From Tabrizicola_A sp964393035 (lineage in GTDB: Bacteria > Pseudomonadota > Alphaproteobacteria > Rhodobacterales > Rhodobacteraceae): a stretch of DNA of 64,000 nt. The notes under the pieces were generated by a model. That model did not search any database. It saw nothing but the letters and a program-made list of their open reading frames with translations, and was not told the origin of the DNA. Shown piece after piece: positions 1 to 7,660 of this stretch (the first letter of the stretch is position 1; each line of letters opens with the position of its first letter). The stretch covers positions 1 through 64,000 of the forward strand of contig CAYMRX010000006.1 in assembly GCA_964393035.1 (NCBI GenBank), given 5' to 3'. Both the position numbers and the translations under genes were made by a program.

Positions 1-93
1 GGTCAAATCATATCGGCTTTTTTTTAAAAATTTTGTCGCGGGTTTTTCTTTTTATTTTTTTTTTTAAAATGTGTTGGCCCCCCCCCCCCCCCC
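1..93. repeat. Low-complexity T-rich and 16-C homopolymer edge
   Basis: The first 70 bases are runs of T and A, followed by a C homopolymer at 78-93. No gene is visible. Such composition at a sequence end in a GC-rich genome can be an assembly or read-end artefact, and I cannot distinguish that from real low-complexity DNA. Confidence 0.7.
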
Positions 94-683
94 GCAGTGA
101 GTCCTTCGAAAATATTTCCGATCACAGAGGCCGCACGCTTTAGGCACGTTATTGGTGCTGCATGTCGATCGACACTATTTTTGTCTATCCTTGGGCGCAT
201 TTTTGCTATCTTTCGATTTTACTGTTGCCTGCGGCATGGGTGATATTTTGAAGTCACGCCTCAATTAATTATAGATTTCATTATTATGCAAGTTGGCAGA
301 GTGCTTTGTAACCGGATGGATAGCGAAGGCATCGGGAACCAGATGGCGTCGGGCTACGTGGGCGGACGTCTTGGCCTTGGTGCTGGGGGTCACGCTGTGG
401 TCCGCTCCGCTGGCGCGAAATTTGCGGTCGCCGCGCATGTCCCGAAACGAGGTGCCCACGCCCTCAAAAGCTCTCGTCTCGCCTGTCAGCGCCCCAAGCC
501 CTGTGTTACGCAAGAAAACCCGTTCACTGTGTCTCACCACCAAAAGCAAAACACTGTGTTGACCACAGCGATTCCTCGCCAGCCAACCAAGCCTCAGCAA
601 CGCACGAAAAACTGTGCAATGACTGTGCAACGCATGAACACAAAAGTGTGCTATGCGTAAGATTTTGATTTGTTTGGAAGAAG
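94..683. other. Intergenic stretch without a convincing gene
   Basis: No reading frame here has recognisable family features, and the open frames on both strands overlap one another. The part from about 541 to 683 (downstream of tRNA-Phe on the minus strand) is a diverged copy of sequence found again near 948-1100 and 1365-1517: the CAGCAACGCACGAAAAACTG block and the surrounding CTGTG/CACAG repeats recur. It is therefore the oldest member of a repeated tRNA-flank unit. Confidence 0.6.
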
Positions 684-760
684 TGGTGCCCGGAGCCGGA
701 ATCGAACCAGCGACACGCGGATTTTCAATCCGCTGCTCTACCAACTGAGCTATCCGGGCA
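684..760 (-). tRNA. tRNA-Phe (GAA)
   Basis: The reverse complement folds as a full cloverleaf. The acceptor stem is TGCCCGG paired with CCGGGCA, the D-arm reads AGCTCAGTTGGTAGAGC, and the anticodon stem-loop GCGGATTGAAAATCCGC carries anticodon GAA. The T-arm is GCTGGTTCGATTCCGGC. The genomic CCA end is at 684-686. It is the only intact copy of three related sequences here; the other two, at 1112-1177 and 1529-1594, have lost the 3' half. Confidence 0.96.
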
Positions 761-1111
761 CGGTGTCAAGCGAAGTGTCGCTTGATGTGGAGGCTGAATA
801 GACGAGGCCTGCGGGACTGTCTAGAGGGTGACGGGAAAAATCTCGTGCGCGGCTACATTTGTTTGGAGTGGAGGGCGCGCGGTCACGTGTTCGAAGGTGC
901 TAACTCCGTCATTTTGCACGGCTGTCGATGCAGTTGAGCTGTGGGTCAAAAACTGTGTTGCCAGAGCGACCCAAGATACTGTGTTCACCACAGTAAATTT
1001 TGCTTAGCCCGCAGCAACGCACGAAAAACTGTGCGATGACTGTGCGACGCACGAACACAAAGGTGTGCTATGCGTAACTATTTGATTTTACTTATAGAAG
1101 ATTGCATTTGC

Positions 1112-1177
1112 GCCGGAAATTTTAGCTAAGCGCTTGGATTTTCAATCCGCTGCTCTACCAACTGAGCTATCCGGGCA
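1112..1177 (-). pseudogene. Degenerate tRNA-Phe copy 1
   Basis: The 5' half (acceptor 5' strand, D-arm, GAA anticodon loop) is identical to the intact tRNA-Phe at 684-760. The 3' half has decayed: the anticodon stem 3' strand TCCGC reads TCCAA, the T-arm is unrecognisable, and no CCA or acceptor 3' strand remains. It could not fold as a tRNA. Confidence 0.85.
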
Positions 1178-1528
1178 CGGTGTCAAGCGAAGTGTCGCTT
1201 GATGTGGAGGCTGAATAGACGAGGCCTGCGGGACTGTCTAGAGGGTGACGGGAAAAATCTCGTGCGCGGCTACATTTGTTTGGAGTGGAGGGCGCGCGGT
1301 CACGTGTTCGAAGGTGCTAACTCCGTCATTTTGCACGGCTGTCGATGCAGTTGAGCTGTGGGTCAAAAACTGTGTTGCCAGAGCGACCCAAGATACTGTG
1401 TTCACCACAGTAAATTTTGCTTAGCCCGCAGCAACGCACGAAAAACTGTGCGATGACTGTGCGACGCACGAACACAAAGGTGTGCTATGCGTAACTATTT
1501 GATTTTACTTATAGAAGATTGCATTTGC

Positions 1529-1594
1529 GCCGGAAATTTTAGCTAAGCGCTTGGATTTTCAATCCGCTGCTCTACCAACTGAGCTATCCGGGCA
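1529..1594 (-). pseudogene. Degenerate tRNA-Phe copy 2
   Basis: Same sequence as the pseudo-tRNA at 1112-1177, displaced by exactly 417 bp. It has the same intact 5' half with GAA anticodon loop and the same decayed T-arm. Beyond 1594 the sequence leaves the repeat and becomes the unique flank of yacG, so this copy marks the outer junction of the tandem array. Confidence 0.85.
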
Positions 1595-1700
1595 CATTGC
1601 CGATGGGTGCTTTTGTTTGCGTCCCATTTGGTGGGCGGGTGATACGTCAGCCGGGCGGGGCTGTCCAGAGGCTTTTGGCAGATTTTCGCGGCTTTTCCGC

Positions 1701-1877
1701 TTATTGCGCCCGCGTGGGCGGAACGGGCAGATCGGCGGGGTTTTCGTCATCTACCGCTTCGGCCGGAATCGTGTAATCGCCCCGGACCCAATGCGCCAGA
1801 TCGACATCGGCGCAGCGGCGCGAGCAGAAGGGGCAATACTTCGGGTCGGTTTCGCGGGCGCAGATCGGGCAGCTCAT
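1701..1877 (-). CDS. yacG: DNA gyrase inhibitor YacG
   Basis: A 58-residue protein starting MSCPICARETDPKYCPFCS. It has the paired Cys-X2-Cys motifs (CPIC near residues 3-6, CPFC near 15-18) and a further Cys at 22 that build the single zinc site of YacG, followed by the conserved DLAHWV segment. YacG family proteins bind GyrB and inhibit gyrase. The ATG overlaps the TGA of the upstream RNase G-like gene by 4 bp (ATGA), so the two are translationally coupled. Length and motifs match the family well. Confidence 0.9.
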   Translation of the reverse strand: MSCPICARETDPKYCPFCSRRCADVDLAHWVRGDYTIPAEAVDDENPADLPVPPTRAQ

Positions 1878-2920
1878 GCCAGAAGCTCCGCAAGCGTCAG
1901 CCGGTCGCGGCGCCGCGTCATTTCGTAAAGGCCCAGCGTCGTCCAGCCAGAGAGGGTCACATCGGTGCCCTCTCCCTTGAACGCGGCGCGAATGACTTGT
2001 TCCAGAATCGCGCGGTCCTTCTTCGGTTGCGGCGCAAAATCCACCACCACTTGCCCCCCGAACCCCCGCAGCCGCAATTGGCGCGGCAATTCGCGGGCGG
2101 CCGCGATATTGGCCTTCAGGCTGGCCGCAGGCGAGGTGTCGGGCCCGGTGTTGACATCCACGGCCACCAAGGCGCGGGTCGGTTCAATCATCATGTGACC
2201 GCCGCCGGTCAGGGCGACGCGGGGGGCCAGAAGTGCCTCGATGGCCTCCAGCACGCCAAAGGCCTCAAAGCTGCCGCGGCGATCTTCGACCATGTCCGGG
2301 GCGGGGTAGCCCCAGTCGCGCCAAGCGGTTTCCGGCGCCGAAGGGCCGTCCAGCAAAAGTTCTGGACCGCCGTCGAGATCGACCAACAGGGCGGTGGCAA
2401 GGTCGCGCATGGCGGTGATGTCATCTACGACCTCGTCCTCCTCCGCCTCAACCGATGCCGAGCGCAGGATCAGGCCCAGCCGCGGGTCGGCCCCGGCCAT
2501 GGCGTCTGCCGCCAAGGCGCCAAGGGCGGCGCGGGTGTCTTCGTCCCGGATGGCCCGCGAGATGTTCAGGCCCGGTGCATCCGGGGTGATGATGGCGTAG
2601 CGCGATTTGAACAACAGCCGCGCGGTGACCGGGGTGGCCTTGCCGGGTTCGGTCGGGCCTGTCACCTGCACCAAGAGGCGCTGGCCGGGGCTGATCCCGG
2701 AAATCTGCCGCAGAAAGCCCGAGGCCCCGCCCGGCAGTTTCACAAAAATCCCGCCCTGACCTTTCATCGGCCGGTCGGCAATGGCGCGATAGATCGCGCC
2801 AGGCAGGATCAGATCGCCATCGGGGTCGATCACCAGATCTTCCAGAACCCCATCCACCATCAGCGCGGCAGCGGGGCGGCCCTTGATTTCATCCAGCAAA
2901 ACCACACGGCCCTTGGTCAT
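1874..2920 (-). CDS. Ribonuclease E/G family protein (short form)
   Basis: A 348-residue protein of the RNase E/G catalytic family, which cleaves single-stranded A/U-rich RNA in rRNA maturation and mRNA decay. An S1-like segment lies near residues 20-95. The two metal-binding aspartates of the family sit in VAVDVNTG (D255) and VVVDFAPQ (D294), and the C-terminus has the typical GLYEMTRRR. It is shorter than E. coli RNase G (about 490 residues) and I see no zinc-link CPxCxG motif. Such short versions are common in alphaproteobacteria. It lies 10 bp after maf and overlaps yacG by 4 bp. Confidence 0.88.
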   Translation of the reverse strand: MTKGRVVLLDEIKGRPAAALMVDGVLEDLVIDPDGDLILPGAIYRAIADRPMKGQGGIFVKLPGGASGFLRQISGISPGQRLLVQVTGPTEPGKATPVTARLLFKSRYAIITPDAPGLNISRAIRDEDTRAALGALAADAMAGADPRLGLILRSASVEAEEDEVVDDITAMRDLATALLVDLDGGPELLLDGPSAPETAWRDWGYPAPDMVEDRRGSFEAFGVLEAIEALLAPRVALTGGGHMMIEPTRALVAVDVNTGPDTSPAASLKANIAAARELPRQLRLRGFGGQVVVDFAPQPKKDRAILEQVIRAAFKGEGTDVTLSGWTTLGLYEMTRRRDRLTLAELLA

Positions 2921-2930
2921 GATCCAGCTT

Positions 2931-3506
2931 TCATTTCAGGCTCCACACCGGGTATCCGGCGGCTTGCAAAAGGGTGGTGGTTTCGGCCAAAGGCAGGCCG
3001 ACGATGCCGGTGAAAGACCCTGAAATCCATGGGATGAAGGCCCCGGCCGCGCCTTGGATGGCATAGCCGCCCGCCTTGCCCTGCCATTCGCCGCCCGTGA
3101 GATAAGCGTTCAACTCGACATCCGACAGCCGTTTCATCTTGACGGTCGACACGGATTCCCGCGTCCATATCCGGTCGCCGCGGCGCACGGCCACGGCGGT
3201 GATCACCTCATGCCGCCGCCCGCCAAGCGCGGTCAGGAACGCCGCTGCCTCGCCCGCATCGCGCGGCTTGCCAAGGATGCGGCGGCCAAGCGCCACGGTG
3301 GTATCGGCGCACAGCACGATATCCTCTGGCCCCGCCTGCACGGCTGCGGCCTTTTCGCGGGCCAGACGCGCGCAATAGGGGCGGGGGAGTTCGCCCTTCC
3401 TGGGGTCTTCGTCAATGTCGGGGGGGGTGATGGCATCGGGCACAATGCCAAGCTGCGCCAGAAGTTCCTTCCGGCGCGGGCTGCCTGATCCAAGGATGAA
3501 GCGCAA
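2931..3506 (-). CDS. maf: Maf-like nucleotide pyrophosphatase
   Basis: A 191-residue Maf/YhdE family protein that hydrolyses nucleoside triphosphates to monophosphates, as a house-cleaning enzyme linked to division arrest. It has the N-terminal SGSPRRKELL motif (residues 7-16), the catalytic CADTTVALG segment near residues 66-74 and the GKPRD motif that follows. It sits between infA and the RNase E/G gene with gaps of about 10 bp, in the order seen in relatives. The exact nucleotide preference cannot be fixed from sequence alone; the DTTV motif suggests the dTTP/UTP subgroup. Confidence 0.92.
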   Translation of the reverse strand: MRFILGSGSPRRKELLAQLGIVPDAITPPDIDEDPRKGELPRPYCARLAREKAAAVQAGPEDIVLCADTTVALGRRILGKPRDAGEAAAFLTALGGRRHEVITAVAVRRGDRIWTRESVSTVKMKRLSDVELNAYLTGGEWQGKAGGYAIQGAAGAFIPWISGSFTGIVGLPLAETTTLLQAAGYPVWSLK

Positions 3507-3515
3507 GGGAACCGC

Positions 3516-3734
3516 TTACTTGAAGCGATAGTTGATGCGGCCCTTCGACAGGTCGTAAGGCGTCATTTCCACCTGAACCTTGTCGCCTGCCAGAACGCGG
3601 ATGCGGTTCTTGCGCATCTTGCCTGCCATCACCGCGATCAACTCATGGCCGTTGTCGAGTTCAACCCTGAAAGTCGCGTTGGGCAGGAGTTCCTTCACGA
3701 CGCCGGGGAATTCGAGGATATCTTCCTTGGCCAT
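3516..3734 (-). CDS. infA: Translation initiation factor IF-1
   Basis: A 72-residue protein starting MAKEDILEFPGVV and ending GRINYRFK, a textbook single OB-fold IF-1. It binds the 30S A site and helps IF-2 and IF-3 choose the initiator tRNA. A longer in-frame reading upstream exists, but MAKEDI is the universal family start, so the ATG at 3734 is used. It is the first gene of the infA-maf-rng-yacG run. The 97 bp upstream, before the nitrilase-like gene, must hold its own promoter or a read-through. Confidence 0.97.
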   Translation of the reverse strand: MAKEDILEFPGVVKELLPNATFRVELDNGHELIAVMAGKMRKNRIRVLAGDKVQVEMTPYDLSKGRINYRFK

Positions 3735-3831
3735 GGTCTCTCCAATGGGGTTTGGCCCGTCCGGGTTCCCGGCGCAGGCATGGGCGGGCATATGCGCCTG
3801 TTTCACCGCGTTTTCAAGGGAAAATCGTAAG

Positions 3832-4701
3832 CTATCCTGCCGCGATCCGGTCGAACTGTTCGGGCCAATGGGCATGGTTCAATACGCCCCCATCGCGCCG
3901 CACCGTGCGGATGGCGTCCAGACTGACCTCGGCAAAGGTCCAGCCGGGGGCGTTCATCCCGCCTTCCGCCAAAATTCCTGTGGGCGGAAAGCCGCGGTCA
4001 GGTGGGCCGTAGATGCTGGCAGCGCCCACGTTTTCATCAACCGCCGGGCAGAAATCGCACAGGCCAACCGTCGGCGCATGCACCACAACGCATTGATTTT
4101 CCAAGGCTCGCGCCATGGACCCCACCCGAACGCGGGTAAAGCCGGCAAGACTGTCGGTGCAAGAGGGCGCCAGCAGGATCTCCGCCCCGTTTTCCACCAA
4201 GGCGCGCGACAGCAAGGGAAATTCGCTGTCATAGCAGATCACCACGCCGATACGGCCCAGATCGGTGTCAAAGGTGGTCAGACCTTGGCCAGCCACCACA
4301 TCCCATGTCTCGCGCTCGAACCGCGTCATGATCTGTTTGTCTTGATGGCCGATCACCCCGGACGGCCCGTAAAGCGTGGCCCGGTTCACCGGACGGGCGC
4401 CTGTAAACACCGGGCCAGAGGCCCCAAGGATATGCACCCCGTGCCGCGCCGCCAACTCCACATGCGCCGCATCCACCGCAGGCTTCCACCGGGCCACCTC
4501 ATGCAAGGCCGCCTCAAGGTCTGCCGCCACCGCCCGCCCGCCAAGGCTGGCAAGCTCCATCGCGCCATATTCGGGGAAGGTCAGAAGATCCGCGCCTTTT
4601 GCGGCGGCCTCGGCCACCCAGGCGGCCAGATGCGTGGCGTAATCGTCGAAACGGGAAAATTCGGTCAGTGGATAGGCCGCAGCGGCAAGTTTCATCGTCA
4701 C
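3832..4701 (-). CDS. Carbon-nitrogen hydrolase (nitrilase superfamily)
   Basis: A 289-residue nitrilase-superfamily amidohydrolase with the Glu-Lys-Cys triad: Glu in LLTFPEYG (near residue 44), Lys in HQDKQIMTRFE, Cys in VVICYDSEFP. The family hydrolyses amides or nitriles and the substrate is not predictable here. The start is either GTG 4701, overlapping the GNAT stop by 4 bp, or ATG 4695. Nitrilase-GNAT pairs are a recurring arrangement in which the two domains probably act on the same metabolite. The pair sits inside what is usually a contiguous housekeeping string, which suggests later insertion. Confidence 0.85.
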   Translation of the reverse strand: MTMKLAAAAYPLTEFSRFDDYATHLAAWVAEAAAKGADLLTFPEYGAMELASLGGRAVAADLEAALHEVARWKPAVDAAHVELAARHGVHILGASGPVFTGARPVNRATLYGPSGVIGHQDKQIMTRFERETWDVVAGQGLTTFDTDLGRIGVVICYDSEFPLLSRALVENGAEILLAPSCTDSLAGFTRVRVGSMARALENQCVVVHAPTVGLCDFCPAVDENVGAASIYGPPDRGFPPTGILAEGGMNAPGWTFAEVSLDAIRTVRRDGGVLNHAHWPEQFDRIAAG

Positions 4702-5297
4702 AGCGCCCGCATCCAGAACTGCAAGGGCTTCACGCTTTCCCCCGCATCACCGACATCTTTCCAGGAGAATTCCGCCAGCACACCGGGGAGTTTGGCATAG
4801 CCCCGCCCGGCCCAGAAGGCGTCATTGGTCCGATAGGTCGCGGGCCGCAAGGGATGGCTGCCCTCGCGCACCACCGAACAAAAGGCGACATGGGTGCGGC
4901 CATGAGCGCGGGCATGGGCCTCGCGCAGGTCAAAGAACCGATGGCCCAGACCCTGCCCGCGATAGGCTGGCAGCAGCACCGATTCTGCCCCGTAAAGGAT
5001 GCTGCCCGCCGGCAATCCGATCCGGGCCAGCGGCGCGGCAAAGCCCTCGGCATGGTCCTCCATGAAGGTCGAGGTCGAAGCCCCGACCAGCATCCCGGCA
5101 TCAAAGGCCCCGACCAGAAGCGCGCCCGCGTTGTCGCGGTAGGTCTTCAGATATTCCCGCTCATATTCCAGCGTGCCGTCATACAAATAAGGCCAGTCCC
5201 GGAATACCGCGATGCGCAGGCGCGCCACATCGTCGAGATGCGCCTCCAGTTCTTCCCCTGTCAGGGTGCGGACCTCAACCATTGGAAGCCGGGACAT
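4698..5297 (-). CDS. GNAT family N-acetyltransferase
   Basis: A 199-residue GNAT-fold acyltransferase. The acetyl-CoA pyrophosphate loop is visible as LLPAYRGQGLGHRFF (around residues 109-123), with upstream strands ALLVGAFDAGMLVGAS. It overlaps the SnoaL-like gene upstream by 23 bp if it starts at 5297, or by 8 bp if it starts at the internal Met at 5282. Downstream it overlaps the nitrilase-like gene by about 4 bp, so the three genes form one minus-strand transcription unit. Substrate unknown. Confidence 0.85.
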   Translation of the reverse strand: MSRLPMVEVRTLTGEELEAHLDDVARLRIAVFRDWPYLYDGTLEYEREYLKTYRDNAGALLVGAFDAGMLVGASTSTFMEDHAEGFAAPLARIGLPAGSILYGAESVLLPAYRGQGLGHRFFDLREAHARAHGRTHVAFCSVVREGSHPLRPATYRTNDAFWAGRGYAKLPGVLAEFSWKDVGDAGESVKPLQFWMRAL

Positions 5298-5703
5298 TCT
5301 GAACCTGCCGAATCCAGTCGTTCAGGTTGTAATAGGTGGTCACACGGGTGATCTTGCCATCTTTCAGCGTGAAGAACCCACCCGCAGGCAGCACATAGCG
5401 TTGGCCATGCGCTTCGGGCAGGCCGGGATCGGTTTTCAGATACTGGCCATGCACCACAAATTCCGCCGCCCCGCGCGTGCCATCCGCGTTGGCCATGATG
5501 ACCATGTCCTTCAGCGCCTCCTTATAGGTCGCCGACATATGCGCGCAAAACTCCGCAAAGGCTTGCTTGCCCAACCGCGTTGCGCCCTCGTTCACATGAT
5601 GGGCGAAATCATCGTGCAGCGTCTCCAGCATGCCCGCAATGCGGCCCTCGTTGAAGGCGGCGTAATAGGCGGTGATGGTGGCTTCGGCGGTGGTGCGGCT
5701 CAT
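5275..5703 (-). CDS. SnoaL/ketosteroid isomerase-like (NTF2 fold) protein
   Basis: A 142-residue NTF2-like protein. The pattern TITAYYAAFNEG at the N-terminus, the central AHHVNEGATRLGKQAF and the terminal GKITRVTTYYNLNDWI are typical of ketosteroid-isomerase-related proteins. It probably binds a small hydrophobic ligand in the cone-shaped pocket, either as an enzyme or an accessory protein; no substrate can be assigned. It is the promoter-proximal gene of the SnoaL-GNAT-nitrilase unit. Confidence 0.75.
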   Translation of the reverse strand: MSRTTAEATITAYYAAFNEGRIAGMLETLHDDFAHHVNEGATRLGKQAFAEFCAHMSATYKEALKDMVIMANADGTRGAAEFVVHGQYLKTDPGLPEAHGQRYVLPAGGFFTLKDGKITRVTTYYNLNDWIRQVQNVPASNG

Positions 5704-5874
5704 GCGGTCCTCCTGTCATTGGCCGCATGATTGCCACGGGCCGGGGCAGGGGCCAAGCCGGAAAGACCGCATGGCCGCGCAAAACCGACATCAAGGCCAA
5801 TGTCTGCCCGGCCTTCAATCTGGCCCAAATATCCCACGCGGGAGGCGGGGGTGTGAAACCCCCGCCGCGCCGTT

Positions 5875-6708
5875 TCACCCCAGTGCCGCCTTGACCGTCA
5901 CGGCCATCGGCGTCGTCGGGCGGCCGATCAGGCGCGACAGCGTGCGGCTGTCATCAAACAGCGCCCCTTTCGAAGCCTGAACATCGCTGTCGGCCAAGGC
6001 CTTGGCAAAGCCTTCTGGCAGGCCAAAACCAGCCAGCATTGCGGCATAATCGGCCTCAGGCAGGCTCGCATAGCCAATGGTCTTGCCGCTGTGCCGCGAA
6101 ACCTCGGTGGCCATATCGGCCAGCCGGTAAGCCTCATCGCCCGCCAATTCATAAACCTTGCCTTGATGCGCCCTGTCCAGTGCCACGACCGCAATCGCCT
6201 CGGCGTAATCGGCGCGGCTTGCGGTTGACACCAGCCCCTCGCCAGCCGACCCGGCCATCGCGCCATGGGCCACGGCGGCGCCCAGACTGCCGGTGTAATT
6301 CTCGGTATACCAGCCATTGCGCAGCACCGTATGGGGCAGGCCGCTGGCCTTCAGGGCCGCTTCCGTCTCCACATGATCCGCCGCAAGGATCATCGGGTTT
6401 TTCTCGCCCTTCAGGATCGAGGTGTAGATCACATGGCCCACCCCCGCCGCTTTGGCCGCCGCGATCACCGCCCGATGCTGCCCGGCACGGTCGTTGAAAT
6501 CATTCGAGGATATCAAAACCAAAGTCTCAATCCCCCGCAACGCCGCGGGATCCGGGCGCAGATAGTCAAAGTGGCGAACCTCGCTGGCCAGATCAGCCGC
6601 CTTTTCAGGGCTGCGGACAAGCGCAATGGGCGCGGCCCCGCGGGCTTTCAGGGCGGCGATGGCAAGGCGGCCCAATTGGCCAGTGGCTCCGGTGACGGCG
6701 ATGGTCAT
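5875..6708 (-). CDS. NmrA/QOR2-like NAD(P)-binding oxidoreductase
   Basis: A 277-residue atypical short-chain dehydrogenase with the N-terminal dinucleotide-binding motif TGATGQLGRLA. It also has the segments HVIYTSILKGEKNP and LRNGWYTENY, which recall the E. coli QorB/YtfG and NmrA group. Members reduce quinones or act as NADP sensors. The ATG at 6708 directly precedes the Rossmann motif; longer upstream frames run into the divergent promoter region. It is divergent from an HxlR regulator across 96 bp, matching the qorB/ytfH-type arrangement. Confidence 0.87.
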   Translation of the reverse strand: MTIAVTGATGQLGRLAIAALKARGAAPIALVRSPEKAADLASEVRHFDYLRPDPAALRGIETLVLISSNDFNDRAGQHRAVIAAAKAAGVGHVIYTSILKGEKNPMILAADHVETEAALKASGLPHTVLRNGWYTENYTGSLGAAVAHGAMAGSAGEGLVSTASRADYAEAIAVVALDRAHQGKVYELAGDEAYRLADMATEVSRHSGKTIGYASLPEADYAAMLAGFGLPEGFAKALADSDVQASKGALFDDSRTLSRLIGRPTTPMAVTVKAALG

Positions 6709-6751
6709 GGCGGTTCTCCTGTGAACGGTTGACGAAGCACAGATACGCCGA

Positions 6752-6770
6752 TACTTCTGAAAAGGAAGTA
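6752..6770. promoter_or_regulatory. Inverted repeat, likely HxlR operator
   Basis: A perfect 6-bp inverted repeat, TACTTC-N7-GAAGTA, lies midway between the divergent oxidoreductase and HxlR-type regulator genes. HxlR proteins bind as dimers to such short palindromes. The position would let one bound dimer block both promoters. This is inference from position and symmetry. Confidence 0.5.
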
Positions 6771-6804
6771 CGCACGATTTTGTAAGTATATCGCAGGGGC
6801 GCAC

Positions 6805-7200
6805 ATGACCATCCAAAGCTCTGCACAGGCGCTTTACGACCAGTGGCGCGCTGCCGATGTGATGGCGCCGGACTGCCCGTCGCGGCGGGTGTTGCAGCAC
6901 CTGACCAGCCGGTGGGGGGCTTTGGTCATGGTGGCGCTGGCCATGGCTCCCAACCGGTTTTCCGGCCTTCGCCGTCAGGTGCGCGGGATTTCCGAACGGA
7001 TGCTGGCGCAAACCTTGCAGGAATTGGAGGCAGACGGCTTTGTCCTGCGCACCGCCCATGCCGTGGTGCCGCCGCATGTCGATTACGAATTGACGGCCCT
7101 GGGGCAAGAGGCGGCCGCGCATCTGGTGCCGCTCATCCGCTGGATCGAAGGCGCGCTGCCGCGGGTTTTGGCGGTGCCGCGGCCCGAAGCCGCGGAATAG
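6805..7200 (+). CDS. HxlR-family transcriptional regulator
   Basis: A 131-residue winged-helix protein of the HxlR/DUF24 family. The core is RRVLQHLTSRWGALVMVAL, then RFSGLRRQVRGISERMLAQTLQELEADGFV, which contains the recognition helix and wing of this family. A lone Cys (DCPSRR, near residue 24) occupies the position of the redox-sensing Cys of QorR/HypR-type members. It is divergently transcribed from the oxidoreductase gene at 5875-6708, its likely target, with an inverted repeat between them. Confidence 0.9.
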   Translation: MTIQSSAQALYDQWRAADVMAPDCPSRRVLQHLTSRWGALVMVALAMAPNRFSGLRRQVRGISERMLAQTLQELEADGFVLRTAHAVVPPHVDYELTALGQEAAAHLVPLIRWIEGALPRVLAVPRPEAAE

Positions 7201-7202
7201 CG

Positions 7203-7658
7203 TCAGCTTGTCGCCGGGCCAAACCGCGCGATCAACCGGGCTGCAATCTCGTCGCGCACTTGGCGGTAGGCGGCCAGTTTGGCCTCGCGATTGTAATTGC
7301 CAAGGGCGGTCGGGTCGATGATCGGCCAGAACTCCACCGTGACATGGCTGGTCTTTGTCAGATCCAGCGCCAGCTTCTGGCTGGCCGGTGTCAGGGCCAC
7401 GATCAGATCATATTGCCCCAGATCATCGCCCAGATCTTGCATCTCCTCAAACGAGCGCGAGCGGTGCCGCGACAGCTCGATCCCCATCTCGGCGCAGACC
7501 GCCACGGAAAAGCCGTCGATCTCCATGTCATTCTTGACGCCCGCCGATTGCACATAGGCGCGCTGGCCGTAGAATTTCTTCATCAACCCCTCGGCCATGG
7601 GCGAGCGCACGGCGTTGTGGTCACAGCAAAACAGCACGGCTTGCGGGAAGTCGGCCAC
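7203..7658 (-). CDS. Low-molecular-weight protein-tyrosine-phosphatase family protein
   Basis: A 151-residue protein of the LMW-PTP/arsenate reductase fold. The P-loop CX5R is visible as CDHNAVRS close to the N-terminus, and SPMAEG follows as in LMW phosphatases. The C-terminal WPIIDPTALGN holds the general-acid Asp-Pro. The start is a GTG at 7658, just 2 bp after the upstream UPF0262 stop, so the two are probably coupled. This phosphatase following UPF0262 is a recurrent pair in Rhodobacterales. It could dephosphorylate protein Tyr or reduce arsenate; the motif alone does not decide. Confidence 0.85.
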   Translation of the reverse strand: MADFPQAVLFCCDHNAVRSPMAEGLMKKFYGQRAYVQSAGVKNDMEIDGFSVAVCAEMGIELSRHRSRSFEEMQDLGDDLGQYDLIVALTPASQKLALDLTKTSHVTVEFWPIIDPTALGNYNREAKLAAYRQVRDEIAARLIARFGPATS

Positions 7659-7660
7659 TC

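Larger units (their letters stand above)
721..1594. repeat. 417-bp tandem duplication seeded on tRNA-Phe
   Basis: Two copies, 721-1137 and 1138-1554, read the same in every segment compared. A third partial copy (1555-1594) covers only the tRNA 5' half. Each unit begins inside the tRNA anticodon stem-loop and runs through the tRNA 5' end and about 375 bp of flank. Each flank holds the palindrome ACTGTG-N5-CACAGT (978-994 in copy 1). The identity implies recent duplication or ongoing gene conversion. Confidence 0.95.

Noticed and set aside
265..744. Overlapping open frames on both strands before the tRNA
   Set aside because: They overlap each other and the tRNA, show no family features, and part of the minus-strand frame simply reads through the tRNA-Phe gene.
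1551..1928. Plus-strand frame of 125 residues across the yacG region
   Set aside because: It is the antisense shadow of yacG and the end of the RNase E/G gene and begins inside a pseudo-tRNA.
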